Below are positions 24,540 through 32,357 of a stretch of DNA of 40,036 nucleotides, piece after piece (positions within the stretch are counted from its first letter, which is position 1; every line of letters begins with the position of its first letter). Under the pieces are notes generated by a model. That model had not been told where the DNA came from. It was given only the letters and a program-made list of their open reading frames with translations, and made no database searches. Position numbers and translations under genes: made by a program. The DNA lies in contig CANOTH010000007.1 in assembly GCA_947570505.1 (NCBI GenBank), positions 1 to 40,036 of the forward strand, written 5' to 3'. The DNA comes from an uncultured Candidatus Saccharibacteria bacterium. GTDB lineage: Bacteria > Patescibacteriota > Saccharimonadia > Saccharimonadales > Saccharimonadaceae.

Positions 24540-27500
24540 ATGGATAGATATAACCCACTGCAAATCGAACAAAAATGGCAAAAAATCTGGGACGAAACCA
24601 AAGCTTTCAAGGCGGGCCCGATTGATGAAGGGCGGCCGAAAATGTACTGCGCCGAGATGTTCCCGTACCCTTCGGGGGCAGGTCTTCATGTGGGGCATGT
24701 CCGCAATTTTACTATTGTCGACGTTTTGGCTCGATTTTATACTCAGCAAGAGATGAACGTCTTACGGCCTTTTGGCTATGATACCTTTGGTTTGCCGGCC
24801 GAGAATTATGCTATTAAGACGGGGATTTCTCCGCAAAAAGCTACCGAGACCAATATTAACAATTTCCGCAAACAGGCGAAGAAGCTCGGTTATGCTATCG
24901 ATTGGGATCGTGAGATTAACACCAGTGATCCAGAATATTATAAATGGACCCAGTGGTGCTTCTTGCAGCTTTATAAAAAGGGTCTGGCCTATCAGAAAGA
25001 GAGCTATCAGTGGTGGTGTCCGGTTGATAAAACAGTGCTAGCTAACGAACAGGTAGAAAACGGTCATTGTTGGCGCTGTGGTCACGAAGTCGAAAAGAAA
25101 AAGATGAAACAGTGGTTCTTCAAGATTACGGCTTATGCCGATGAGCTGCTGGACGGTATTGATGCCCTGGAGTGGCCGGATAAAATTAAGACCATGCAGA
25201 AGAATTGGATCGGCCGCTCCAAGGGTGCCGAGGTGAAATTCCATATTGACGGCGGGCCACATTTCATCGGTGAACCTCCTCGCGCAGACAAAAAGAATAC
25301 CAAGCGCCGCACGATTCAAGCTTTCGTCTATAATCCTGAGACTGACAAATATTTAGCCATCAGCTATAAGAAAATGGACTGCGTTGCGCCAGTGATTGGC
25401 GGTCTGGAGGGCGATGAAAGCCCAGAAGCGGCTGCTCGGCGTGAAGTCTTAGAGGAAACTGGTTATAAAAATCTCAAATTTCAGGGGATTTTGGGTGATT
25501 ATCGTGCTGGATTTTATGCAGAGCATAAAGATGTTAATCGTGAAATTGAGGCCACACAAGTTTACTTTGTTCTAGAGAATGATGAACGTGATGAAGTTTC
25601 AGCCGAGGAGCAGGCCACGCAAGATATGCTTTGGCTGACGCGCGAGCAACTCCTGAACGCCGACCCTAAGATGAAAGGCGAGATAGAACTCGGCTTCACC
25701 CGCATTGATAGGCTGAATGCTGGTGGAGGGTGTGATGGTTCTGGTGCGCAAGCTACATGTCTTTTTCAGGAATCTTCGGAGCCTACGGGCGAGAACGAAG
25801 ATGCGCGACACCCGCAACGGCGGGCTGGCGCGACATCGTGTCCTGAAAAAGAACATGATGCTTGCGATTTGGATGCTATCACCGTCTTCACCACCCGCTG
25901 GGATACGATTTTCGGCGTCACTTTCCTTGTTCTTGCACCAGAGCATCCGCTCATTCCATACCTGGTCAATACTGACACTCGCGAAGCCGTCAATGCTTAT
26001 TGCAAAGATGCTCTGAGGAAGTCCGAAATTGAACGTCAAGAAAACAAAGACAAGACCGGAGTTTTCACTGGCAGTTATGCGATTAATCCCGCCACTGGTG
26101 AGAAAATACCTATCTGGGTGGCCGATTACGTCTTAAGTGGTTATGGTACCGGTGCTATTATGGCGGTGCCAGCTCATGATGAGCGGGATTTTGAGTTTGC
26201 CGAGAAGTTTGAGCTACCGATTATCGAAGTAGTAGAAAAGCCCGAAAACAGTACAGATGACGAACGATGCTATCATGGTGAGGGTGAGCTGGTTAATTCT
26301 GCGCAATTTAATGGCACTCGTAGCGAAGATGCTCGCGAACAAGTCGTAGCTTGGTTAGAGCAAATAGGTGTGGGCAAACAAAAAGTCACTTATCGCATGC
26401 GTGACTGGTTGATTTCGCGTCAACGTTATTGGGGTTGCCCGATTCCGATTGCCTATGATAAAGATGGTAATGCCCATCCGATTCCAGAGGACCAGTTACC
26501 AGTTATGCACCCTGAGGTGAAAGATTATCAGCCCGATGATAGTGGGCGCTCTCCTCTAGCCAAGGCAGAAGATTGGTTGAAGGTTACCCTGAAAGATGAG
26601 AATGGCAACGATATTGAATGTACCAGGGAGACTGATACTCTAGACGGCTATGCTTGCTCCAGTTGGTATTTGTGGCGCTATACTAGCCCGCACGATCAGC
26701 AGGCGGCTTGGGATCCAGAGGCAATTAAATATTGGGCACCAACTGATATTTATGTTGGTGGCGACCATGCCGTAGCACACTTGCTCTATATTAGGTTTTG
26801 GTGCAAGTTCTTTGCTGATGAGGGCTACCTGCCGTTCCGCGAGCCGATCAAGAAGCTGCTTTATAATGGCTATATTAACGCGCCAGACGGCAAGAAAATG
26901 TCTAAGAGCAAGGGGAATGTGATTGATCCGCTAGAGGTGATTGAGAGTGGCTATGGTGCAGATACACTGAGGACCTACGAGATGTTTATCGGTCCATATG
27001 ATCAAGATGCAGCTTGGAACACCGAAGCTATTGGTGGGGTGTATCGCTTCCTAAATCGCTGTTGGACATTGTGCTTCGATCGCGCGAATTCGTGTCCCGA
27101 AAAGAAGGCTGCGACCTCGCCTACGGTTGTCCTAAGGCATAAAACGATTAAGAAAGCTACCGAAGATCTGTATCGTCATAGCTTCAATACCGTGGTAGCC
27201 AGCCTGATGGAATACGTCAATGAACTCTACAAAGTTGGTGCTGAGCACGAAGATATCGTAGTGCTGGCCAAGCTGTTGAAGCCGTTTGCCCCACATCTGG
27301 CAAGTGAGATGCTAGAGAAATTAGGGTCGGATGATATCTGGCCAGTATGGGATGAGCAATATCTGGTGGCCGACGAAGTGGAGCTAGTGGTACAGGTTAA
27401 TGGCAAGCTGCGTGGTCGGGTCATGGTAGCGGTTGATGATCTGCGGGATGAAGCTAAGCTGCAAGAGCTAGCCCTGGCTGACGAGAACGTGCGGCGCTTT

Positions 27501-27572
27501 ACCAAAGGCAAAGAAATTCGCAAGGTGATTGTGCCTAAGGGTGCTAAGCTGGTGAATATCGTTGTAGCTTGA
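24540..27572 (+). CDS. leuS: leucyl-tRNA synthetase with inserted Nudix domain
   Basis: Charges tRNA-Leu. The 1010-residue product has HVGH (50-53), KMSKS (786-790), a Cys-rich zinc knuckle (WWCPVDK...CWRCG, about 160-180) and a complete editing domain: Thr-rich TTRWDTIFG after residue 440 and GTGAIMAVPAHDERD (HDERD at 546-550). Between GRSKGAEVKF (about 230) and that Thr-rich strand lies an extra segment of about 200 residues. It contains a full Nudix fold, residues about 255-395, with a perfect Nudix box at 287-309 (Gly287, Glu293, Arg301-Glu302, Glu305-Glu306, Gly308). A polar linker (about 398-442) encoded by a palindrome follows. The usual bacterial enzyme is about 800-880 residues. Leaderless start. 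Confidence 0.96.
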   Translation: MDRYNPLQIEQKWQKIWDETKAFKAGPIDEGRPKMYCAEMFPYPSGAGLHVGHVRNFTIVDVLARFYTQQEMNVLRPFGYDTFGLPAENYAIKTGISPQKATETNINNFRKQAKKLGYAIDWDREINTSDPEYYKWTQWCFLQLYKKGLAYQKESYQWWCPVDKTVLANEQVENGHCWRCGHEVEKKKMKQWFFKITAYADELLDGIDALEWPDKIKTMQKNWIGRSKGAEVKFHIDGGPHFIGEPPRADKKNTKRRTIQAFVYNPETDKYLAISYKKMDCVAPVIGGLEGDESPEAAARREVLEETGYKNLKFQGILGDYRAGFYAEHKDVNREIEATQVYFVLENDERDEVSAEEQATQDMLWLTREQLLNADPKMKGEIELGFTRIDRLNAGGGCDGSGAQATCLFQESSEPTGENEDARHPQRRAGATSCPEKEHDACDLDAITVFTTRWDTIFGVTFLVLAPEHPLIPYLVNTDTREAVNAYCKDALRKSEIERQENKDKTGVFTGSYAINPATGEKIPIWVADYVLSGYGTGAIMAVPAHDERDFEFAEKFELPIIEVVEKPENSTDDERCYHGEGELVNSAQFNGTRSEDAREQVVAWLEQIGVGKQKVTYRMRDWLISRQRYWGCPIPIAYDKDGNAHPIPEDQLPVMHPEVKDYQPDDSGRSPLAKAEDWLKVTLKDENGNDIECTRETDTLDGYACSSWYLWRYTSPHDQQAAWDPEAIKYWAPTDIYVGGDHAVAHLLYIRFWCKFFADEGYLPFREPIKKLLYNGYINAPDGKKMSKSKGNVIDPLEVIESGYGADTLRTYEMFIGPYDQDAAWNTEAIGGVYRFLNRCWTLCFDRANSCPEKKAATSPTVVLRHKTIKKATEDLYRHSFNTVVASLMEYVNELYKVGAEHEDIVVLAKLLKPFAPHLASEMLEKLGSDDIWPVWDEQYLVADEVELVVQVNGKLRGRVMVAVDDLRDEAKLQELALADENVRRFTKGKEIRKVIVPKGAKLVNIVVA
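25748..25865. repeat. 118-bp imperfect palindrome inside leuS
   Basis: GCAAGC (25748-25753) and GCTTGC (25860-25865) are the outer ends. Further in, CATGT and CTTTTTCAGGA pair with the right arm, with one two-base mismatch and one bulge. Inside are CCCGC-AACG-GCGGG (25811-25824) and ATCTTCG/CGAAGAT (25772-25802). It encodes a polar linker (about residues 403-442) between the Nudix and editing parts. A partial relative (22 of 26 bases) occurs at 27082-27106, also in frame. Mobility, like in-frame palindromic elements of Rickettsia, is inference. Confidence 0.6.
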
Positions 27573-27587
27573 GTAGCTAAGCAGTGA

Positions 27588-27620
27588 AAAATAATACCTC
27601 TGTACGGGGGTATTATTTTG
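27588..27620 (+). terminator. terminator of leuS
   Basis: AAAATAATACC (27588-27598) pairs perfectly with GGTATTATTTT (27609-27619). Confidence 0.8.
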
Positions 27621-27626
27621 TTAGTA

Positions 27627-27655
27627 TTGACAAAATTACAAATCTGTGATACAAT
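27627..27655 (+). promoter_or_regulatory. strong promoter, accessory-gene style
   Basis: TTGACA (27627-27632), 17-base spacer ending TGTGA, TACAAT (27650-27655). The whole span is almost identical to 37841-37869, spacer included. Confidence 0.85.
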
Positions 27656-27720
27656 GGAAGTATGGGCAAGAGATTTTTAGCCCGAATACAGTATCTAGAA
27701 CATTTAAAAGGGGGAACATT

Positions 27721-28212
27721 ATGAGAATAGAAGAAGCAGCTGCTCAGAACGAGCGGCAAGACAGAGTAGTAGAAGAGATTATCAGAGGTTTGGGCTTAGC
27801 TCACGACCTGAAAGTTGGACTGGTGACTCGCGGAGACTGCTGCGAAGTGGAAATCCGGGTTCTGGACGGCGAAGCTGTCAAGTTTGTCAAGTTTGAAGTC
27901 GATGACATCAACGACTCCTGGGACTGGACAGGCCAAATTGCTGCTGCTTTAACCGGTTTAGCTCAAGAGATAGGCACTTTATCTGCATCTGAAGAGTTTT
28001 GTTTTGATAGAGCGGACTTATCATCTGATGCCATCTGGAACTTTGCCAAAGTCGCAGCACTGGATCTTTCTGAGTTTGACGATAATACTGTATTAGCGAC
28101 CAATGACGAGTTACCAGCGGGAAAGGTCATTACGACCATCAAAATACCAGAATCGGTCGTCGATTGGAAAGTCCTGATTGAGCGCTTGACTAAAAGAGCG
28201 CTTTGGTGCTAA
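27721..28212 (+). CDS. unknown acidic protein
   Basis: A 163-residue acidic soluble protein that I do not recognise. An N-terminal helix (IEEAAAQNERQDRVVEEIIRGLGLA) is followed by beta segments (LKVGLVTRGDCCEVEIRVLDG, FVKFEVDDI) and alternating helices. It has no signal peptide or membrane segment. ATG 27721 has GGGGG upstream; the longer frame from 27646 would begin before the promoter's expected start and is unlikely. It is a single-gene unit with promoter and terminator. Confidence 0.65.
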   Translation: MRIEEAAAQNERQDRVVEEIIRGLGLAHDLKVGLVTRGDCCEVEIRVLDGEAVKFVKFEVDDINDSWDWTGQIAAALTGLAQEIGTLSASEEFCFDRADLSSDAIWNFAKVAALDLSEFDDNTVLATNDELPAGKVITTIKIPESVVDWKVLIERLTKRALWC

Positions 28213-28233
28213 AAACTTCATAATGCTTGTTTC

Positions 28234-28266
28234 GGACCCGGTCACACGGGTCCATTTTTGCTTTTT
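28234..28266 (+). terminator. Rho-independent terminator
   Basis: GGACCCG (28234-28240) pairs with CGGGTCC (28247-28253), followed by ATTTTTGCTTTTTT. Confidence 0.9.
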
Positions 28267-28285
28267 TGGATCTTTATGCTAAAAT
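28258..28285 (+). promoter_or_regulatory. promoter inside the terminator tail
   Basis: TTGCTT (28258-28263), 16-base spacer, TGC-TAAAAT (28280-28285). The -35 is built from the T run of the previous terminator. Confidence 0.45.
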
Positions 28286-28382
28286 CAGTTACGAAAACAG
28301 CTGAATGTTTTGGTAACCTAGAAGATTGATGTTTAATTTTCTCTATTCTCAAAACACGGCAGAAAAACGGAGGAAAGAAATA

Positions 28383-29312
28383 ATGAAACAAAAAAGACTG
28401 GTAATGTTAATCCTATGCTTCGCGATGCTGCTTGCGTTGCCCTTGACCGTCAAGGCAGATTCGTCAAAAACTCATGCCGGAGGAGTCATGCCTCCTTTTG
28501 ACGAAGAACTTCTAGACTTAGAGGAGATGCGTGCGGGCATAGCTGAACTTGGCTTCAAAGACGGAATTTTCTGGGCGACCTTGATTCATGATGGTCTGGA
28601 CACCGAAGAAATTAGCCCTGATGTCCAGATCGAGCAGGCCTATCTAGAACCCGGGAAGTTCTATACTTTTGAATTTGCTCTAGTAGCAATTTGGGATGAG
28701 GCGGAAAGAACTCGTAATGCCGAGACTTTTCTTCAAGCCAGATTTCCGCAGGTGGTTGTAAATAGCAAGCCCAGTAGCTTCGGAGCAGCCGTGTTTGGCG
28801 ACCAGGTTCATTGCGTCGCTCAGACTACACCCATCATCGCTACCGAGAACCTGCGGATTCATTACGTAGAAGATTCGGCAAAATTTCTATCCATGGCCGT
28901 CAGAAATGACTTTGAAAAAATTAGCGCTGAAGACCTATTGGAGTCAGAATCCGGGCTCTGCTTGTATCCGATTTTGAATACTGGAGGTCGCACCGACATG
29001 CCTATGACTATGGCTTTTGTCAGCTACAGTATCTATACTGAGCCACTTGAGTCTGGGGGGTTTGACGAGTATCAACCGATGTTTTGGGATCAGTCGCCGC
29101 CTGATGGTGAAGATTACACTCCAGCCTCGGCGACTACAGTTTCTCGAGTTGATCATCACGGAAAACCCATTCGGAATTATAATGTCGTCGTGATTATGGC
29201 TATAATCTTGGGGATTTGCAAATTAGTAGGACTGTTCCTATTCCTGAGACATAAACAGATCAAAAAAGTGACGGCAAATGCGGATCTTGGTGACACCTTT
29301 GGGCATTTATGA
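28383..29312 (+). CDS. type I membrane-anchored surface protein
   Basis: A 309-residue exported protein. A signal peptide (1-25, MKQKRLVMLILCFAMLLALPLTVKA), an extracellular domain of about 230 residues rich in beta-like segments (LEPGKFYTFEFALVAIWDEAE, VALSYSIY-like), a Pro/Asp linker, and a C-terminal membrane helix (about 274-296, VVVIMAIILGICKLVGLFLFL) with a basic stop (RHKQIKK). I do not know the family. ATG 28383 has GGAGGAAAG upstream; the frame's earlier ATGs have no binding site. Confidence 0.75.
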   Translation: MKQKRLVMLILCFAMLLALPLTVKADSSKTHAGGVMPPFDEELLDLEEMRAGIAELGFKDGIFWATLIHDGLDTEEISPDVQIEQAYLEPGKFYTFEFALVAIWDEAERTRNAETFLQARFPQVVVNSKPSSFGAAVFGDQVHCVAQTTPIIATENLRIHYVEDSAKFLSMAVRNDFEKISAEDLLESESGLCLYPILNTGGRTDMPMTMAFVSYSIYTEPLESGGFDEYQPMFWDQSPPDGEDYTPASATTVSRVDHHGKPIRNYNVVVIMAIILGICKLVGLFLFLRHKQIKKVTANADLGDTFGHL

Positions 29313-29332
29313 CATTAATTTTCATTGCAAAC

Positions 29333-29358
29333 ATGGCGCCTCCCTGTGGGCGCCATTT
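29333..29358 (+). terminator. hairpin terminator
   Basis: ATGGCGCC (29333-29340) and GGCGCCAT (29349-29356) form a perfect stem followed by TT. The T run is short, so strength is uncertain. Confidence 0.6.
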
Positions 29359-29436
29359 CCATATGTAAAACCTCTTGCGAGGCTTAAAAAAATATGATAA
29401 GATTAACTACAGAATTAGATATTAACAAGGAGCATT

Positions 29437-29700
29437 ATGCCTGAACCTAAAAAACAGAGTAGCCCACGCAAGACTGGCCTCAGAAGGAGCCACCTGCGCC
29501 TGAAATTAGCGCGCAGTGTGAATCGTACTTCTCCAGTCAAAGCTTTTGAGACTGCTAAGCAAACCCCGAATGTCAAAGTCAAGACTGTTAAGGCAGCCTC
29601 GGCGCAGACTGTTAAAGAGAAAAAAGCCGCTAAGAAGGCTACTAAAGAAACAGGCGCCAAGAAGCGCACTACTACAAAAATCACTAAAAAGTCTAAATAA
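29437..29700 (+). CDS. rpmF: ribosomal protein bL32 with long basic tail
   Basis: An 87-residue basic protein. The first 40 or so residues (MPEPKKQSSPRKTGLRRSHLRLKLA) match the bL32 N-terminus PEPKK...R.GxRRSH. The zinc-binding cysteines of most bL32 are absent. The second half is a Lys/Thr/Ala tail (VKTVKAASAQTVKEKKAAKK and on) like that on trigger factor. Position directly before nusB, a Nudix gene and rnc supports a translation gene. If not bL32, it is a small basic nucleic-acid-binding protein. Confidence 0.65.
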   Translation: MPEPKKQSSPRKTGLRRSHLRLKLARSVNRTSPVKAFETAKQTPNVKVKTVKAASAQTVKEKKAAKKATKETGAKKRTTTKITKKSK

Positions 29701-29712
29701 AAGGGAAGGTAT

Positions 29713-30255
29713 ATGGCTAGTAACCGGCACTTAGGTAGAATTATTGTATTACAAAGTTTGTATGAGTATGAGTTTCGTACCAAAGCCGGCGATGCGACTG
29801 CGGATATTGATACTATAGTCGCAAAGAATATTGAGCCCTATACGAAAGCCTTAGGCGACACTGAGTTTGTCTATGGGTTAGCTCGGGCTGTATCGGAAAG
29901 GTTTCAGGATCTCGATACTAAGCTCCAGCCGATGGCTCCAGAGTGGCCGCTTAGTACCATCGCTGCCATTGATCGTAATGTCTTGAGGATGGGATTATAC
30001 GAGCTTGAATCTTCGGCGGATACCGTACCGCCAAAAGTGGCGATTAACGAGGCGGTAGAGCTGGCCAAGGCCTTTGGGTCAGATAATTCCTCGAAGTTCA
30101 TTAACGGGGTCTTAGGTACAGCTTATCGCCAAATTTATAACGAAGAACAATCTCCTAAGGAGAATAATTATGAAGAAAAAACACAGTCGGGCACATCAGC
30201 AGGCGACGGCCAAGCTGAAGCTGCAGTCGAGGAGGAAACCGCAGCCAGCGCCTAA
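29713..30255 (+). CDS. nusB: transcription antitermination factor NusB
   Basis: Binds boxA RNA with NusE (S10) to keep rRNA transcription going. In 180 residues the NusB helical fold is recognisable: NRHLGRIIVLQSLYEYEF at the start, AIDRNVLRMGLYEL and the C-terminal VAINEAVELAKAFGSDNSSKFINGVLGTAYR. The conserved part ends near residue 140. The last 40 residues are a Glu/Ala-rich tail that overlaps, in another frame, the basic N-terminus of the next gene by 86 bases. GGAAGG precedes ATG 29713. Confidence 0.95.
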   Translation: MASNRHLGRIIVLQSLYEYEFRTKAGDATADIDTIVAKNIEPYTKALGDTEFVYGLARAVSERFQDLDTKLQPMAPEWPLSTIAAIDRNVLRMGLYELESSADTVPPKVAINEAVELAKAFGSDNSSKFINGVLGTAYRQIYNEEQSPKENNYEEKTQSGTSAGDGQAEAAVEEETAASA

Positions 30256-30916
30256 GACGAAAGCGCCGCGAGCTAGTCAGCAAAGTGACAGGCGGGGTCG
30301 GGCTAAGCCAAGTGCTGCAACAACTGATGCGGCGACCACAGTGGCTAAGCCGGCCGTGCGGCCGCCAAATGCTAGCGGGGTTGGACGCAAAATTCCGGAG
30401 GCCTTGCCCCTAAAATCCGAGCAGGCCAAAATCGGGGCTCTCTCACGTTTGACCACTCGTGTCTTTAAGAAACCAGCCATTCAAGAAGTGGTGCGTGAGC
30501 CAACCTCCGGTGGTATCGTTTATCGCATGAGTAAGGATCAGAAAGATATCGAGATTCTGCTGATTCAAGATTCTAAAGGCCGCTGGACTATCCCCAAAGG
30601 TCACATTGAGCCCGGAGAGAATGCTAAACAAACCGCCGTACGAGAGATTGGGGAAGAATCAGGCCTCTTTCATATTCAAGTCATGGCTTGGCTAGGCAAA
30701 ATTCATTTTCAGTATCGCCGAGTCGACAAGCTAGTGCTGATGACAACGCAAATTTACCTGGTGCGAGCATTAGATGAAGCCGAGATCCCCACCAAAGAGC
30801 AATGGATGAAGGGTATTAAGTGGTTTAAGTTTAATGATGCGCTAGATGCGATCGAATATGAGGATATCGAAAAACTGATGCTACTGGCCAAAAATAAAAT
30901 TCGTCAAGGTTTATAA
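30170..30916 (+). CDS. Nudix hydrolase with basic N-terminal extension
   Basis: A 248-residue protein. Residues 1-100 are disordered and strongly basic with Ala/Pro (KKKHSRAHQQATAKLKLQ and on), likely for nucleic-acid binding. Residues about 112-248 form a Nudix domain with a full Nudix box at 144-166 (Gly144, Glu150, Arg158-Glu159, Glu162-Glu163, Gly165). Nudix enzymes cleave nucleoside-diphosphate linkages; a decapping or 8-oxo-dGTP role is possible. AAGGAG about nine bases upstream supports ATG 30170, even though this lies inside nusB. rnc follows after 15 bases. Confidence 0.85.
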   Translation: MKKKHSRAHQQATAKLKLQSRRKPQPAPKTKAPRASQQSDRRGRAKPSAATTDAATTVAKPAVRPPNASGVGRKIPEALPLKSEQAKIGALSRLTTRVFKKPAIQEVVREPTSGGIVYRMSKDQKDIEILLIQDSKGRWTIPKGHIEPGENAKQTAVREIGEESGLFHIQVMAWLGKIHFQYRRVDKLVLMTTQIYLVRALDEAEIPTKEQWMKGIKWFKFNDALDAIEYEDIEKLMLLAKNKIRQGL

Positions 30917-30931
30917 TAAAAGGGAGGAACC

Positions 30932-31684
30932 ATGAACCAAACACAATTAGAGGAGTATCAAAATTTTGCTCGAGAGAAGCTAGGTTTTGAGTTTAATGAT
31001 ATTGAGCTGCTAGTCACAGCCTTGACGCACCGCAGCTACGTCAATGAGCACCGTCAAAGCACCAAAGCGCACAACGAACGTCTAGAATTCTTGGGTGATG
31101 CCGTACTCGAACTAGTGACTTCTGACTTTTTGTACCGCAACTACGACGAACCAGAAGGCATTATGACGGCATGGCGCTCAGCTCTGGTGCGTACTGAAAG
31201 TATTGGAGAATCTGGCGAAATGCTGGGCTACGAACCATTAGTGCGATTGTCAAGAGGTGAGAAACACGGCTCTAGCCGCGCTCATGCAGTGATTCTGGCT
31301 GACTGCTTCGAAGCTGTGATTGGGGCAATTTATCTAGACCAAGGTTATGATACGGCTAAGGAGTTTATTTCTAAGTGGATTTTGGTCAAGATTGACAAGA
31401 TTCTCGCTGAAGGTAGTTGGCGCGATCCAAAATCTTATTTGCAAGAGCTAGCTCAGCATAATTATGGTGCTACCCCGGTTTATAAGGTTTTGGGTGAAGA
31501 AGGTCCCGATCACGACAAGACCTTTACTGTAGGGGTGTTTGTCGATAAGCGCTTAATGGGTGAAGGTAATGGTCATTCCAAGCAAGAAGCCGAAGGTAAT
31601 GCTGCTAGCGAGGGGGTCAAAGCTATTCTCAAGGCTCAAGGTACAACGCATAAGCCAAAGGCTAGCACTAAAGATCCAGAATAA
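30932..31684 (+). CDS. rnc: ribonuclease III
   Basis: Cuts double-stranded RNA in rRNA and mRNA processing. The 250-residue product has the endonuclease signature ERLEFLGDAVLEL (49-61, Glu52 and Asp56), ADCFEAVIGAIYLDQG with the second metal-binding Asp/Glu pair, and a C-terminal double-stranded-RNA-binding domain (about 168-238, DPKSYLQELAQ ... HSKQEAEGNAASEGVKAI). A short Lys/Thr tail ends it. GGGAGG before ATG 30932. Grouped with nusB and rpmF as an RNA-metabolism operon. Confidence 0.97.
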   Translation: MNQTQLEEYQNFAREKLGFEFNDIELLVTALTHRSYVNEHRQSTKAHNERLEFLGDAVLELVTSDFLYRNYDEPEGIMTAWRSALVRTESIGESGEMLGYEPLVRLSRGEKHGSSRAHAVILADCFEAVIGAIYLDQGYDTAKEFISKWILVKIDKILAEGSWRDPKSYLQELAQHNYGATPVYKVLGEEGPDHDKTFTVGVFVDKRLMGEGNGHSKQEAEGNAASEGVKAILKAQGTTHKPKASTKDPE

Positions 31685-31695
31685 TCAATAGCGAT

Positions 31696-31724
31696 TTGAC
31701 GTGTAGTACAAGCTTTGCTATAAT
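31696..31724 (+). promoter_or_regulatory. strong promoter
   Basis: TTGACG (31696-31701), 17-base spacer, TGC-TATAAT (31719-31724). Confidence 0.8.
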
Positions 31725-31765
31725 TGAGCTAATAGTTCATCAAAATCAAAAGTAAAAGGAAAAAC

Positions 31766-32224
31766 ATGAAAAAGAGTCACATCTTACTAATGAGTATCGC
31801 TGTCATACTGGGTGTCGCCAGTGTCACAATGGCCATAGCGGTTAACAGTAGTGATGCCGTAGCGGCGGAAGTAGCCGGCCAACTAGCTGCTGGTAGTGCC
31901 ACTCATATTGCTACCACGATTATCACTGGAGCATTAGTAGTAGCGGCGGGAATCTTGTGGTATCTTAGCTTCCACCGCAAGCATACCGAGCTGAAGGAAG
32001 CAGCAACGCAAGGTACTCGAAGGTCTAATACGAATGCAAGCCGAGCTAAGAGTAATACTAAGAAGGCTAGCCAGAGCAAGACTACTGCTAACGCAACTAG
32101 TAGCAGAGCTAAAAAGACCACAACAAGGTCTACTAGTAGCAAGTCTGGCAAATCGGTCAAGGGTAAAAGTACAGTTTCTAAGGCAACAAAGGCTACTAAG
32201 ACTAGCAAAAGCAGCCGCAAGTAA
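31766..32224 (+). CDS. two-helix membrane protein with long Lys/Ser/Thr tail
   Basis: A 152-residue protein: hydrophobic helix at 6-27 (ILLMSIAVILGVASVTMAIAV), a short outside loop, a second helix at about 51-70 (TTIITGALVVAAGILWYLSF), then about 75 residues of low-complexity Lys, Ser, Thr and Ala. Both ends face the cytoplasm and the basic tail may bind DNA or RNA at the membrane (inference). The tail resembles those on trigger factor and bL32 in this window. It has its own promoter and AAAAGG before ATG 31766. Confidence 0.72.
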   Translation: MKKSHILLMSIAVILGVASVTMAIAVNSSDAVAAEVAGQLAAGSATHIATTIITGALVVAAGILWYLSFHRKHTELKEAATQGTRRSNTNASRAKSNTKKASQSKTTANATSSRAKKTTTRSTSSKSGKSVKGKSTVSKATKATKTSKSSRK

Positions 32225-32232
32225 TCCAAGTA

Positions 32233-32261
32233 TTGACAAAAATGACAATGTGTGCTATCAT
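32233..32261 (+). promoter_or_regulatory. promoter, accessory-gene style
   Basis: TTGACA (32233-32238), 17-base spacer ending TGTGC, TATCAT (32256-32261); leader of about 90 bases. Confidence 0.75.
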
Positions 32262-32357
32262 GGTAGATGATGGCACACATTTTGTCTGTGGGTCATAGTT
32301 TTTCGTTGGTTACTCTAGGATTATCTAGGGCCGGTTTTTATCAAAAGGGGGTTTAAG

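Noticed and set aside
24416-24610. 64-residue minus-strand frame across the leuS start
   Set aside because: Its start lies inside leuS and upstream of the minus-strand promoter that could transcribe it.
25599-26039. Minus-strand and shifted frames over the Nudix and linker part of leuS
   Set aside because: They arise because the palindromic linker is open on both strands; the leuS frame has all family motifs.
31903-32280. Leu/Val-rich minus-strand frame opposite the Lys-rich membrane protein
   Set aside because: The hydrophobic runs are the mirror of Lys/Ser/Thr codons on the other strand; no start signal.
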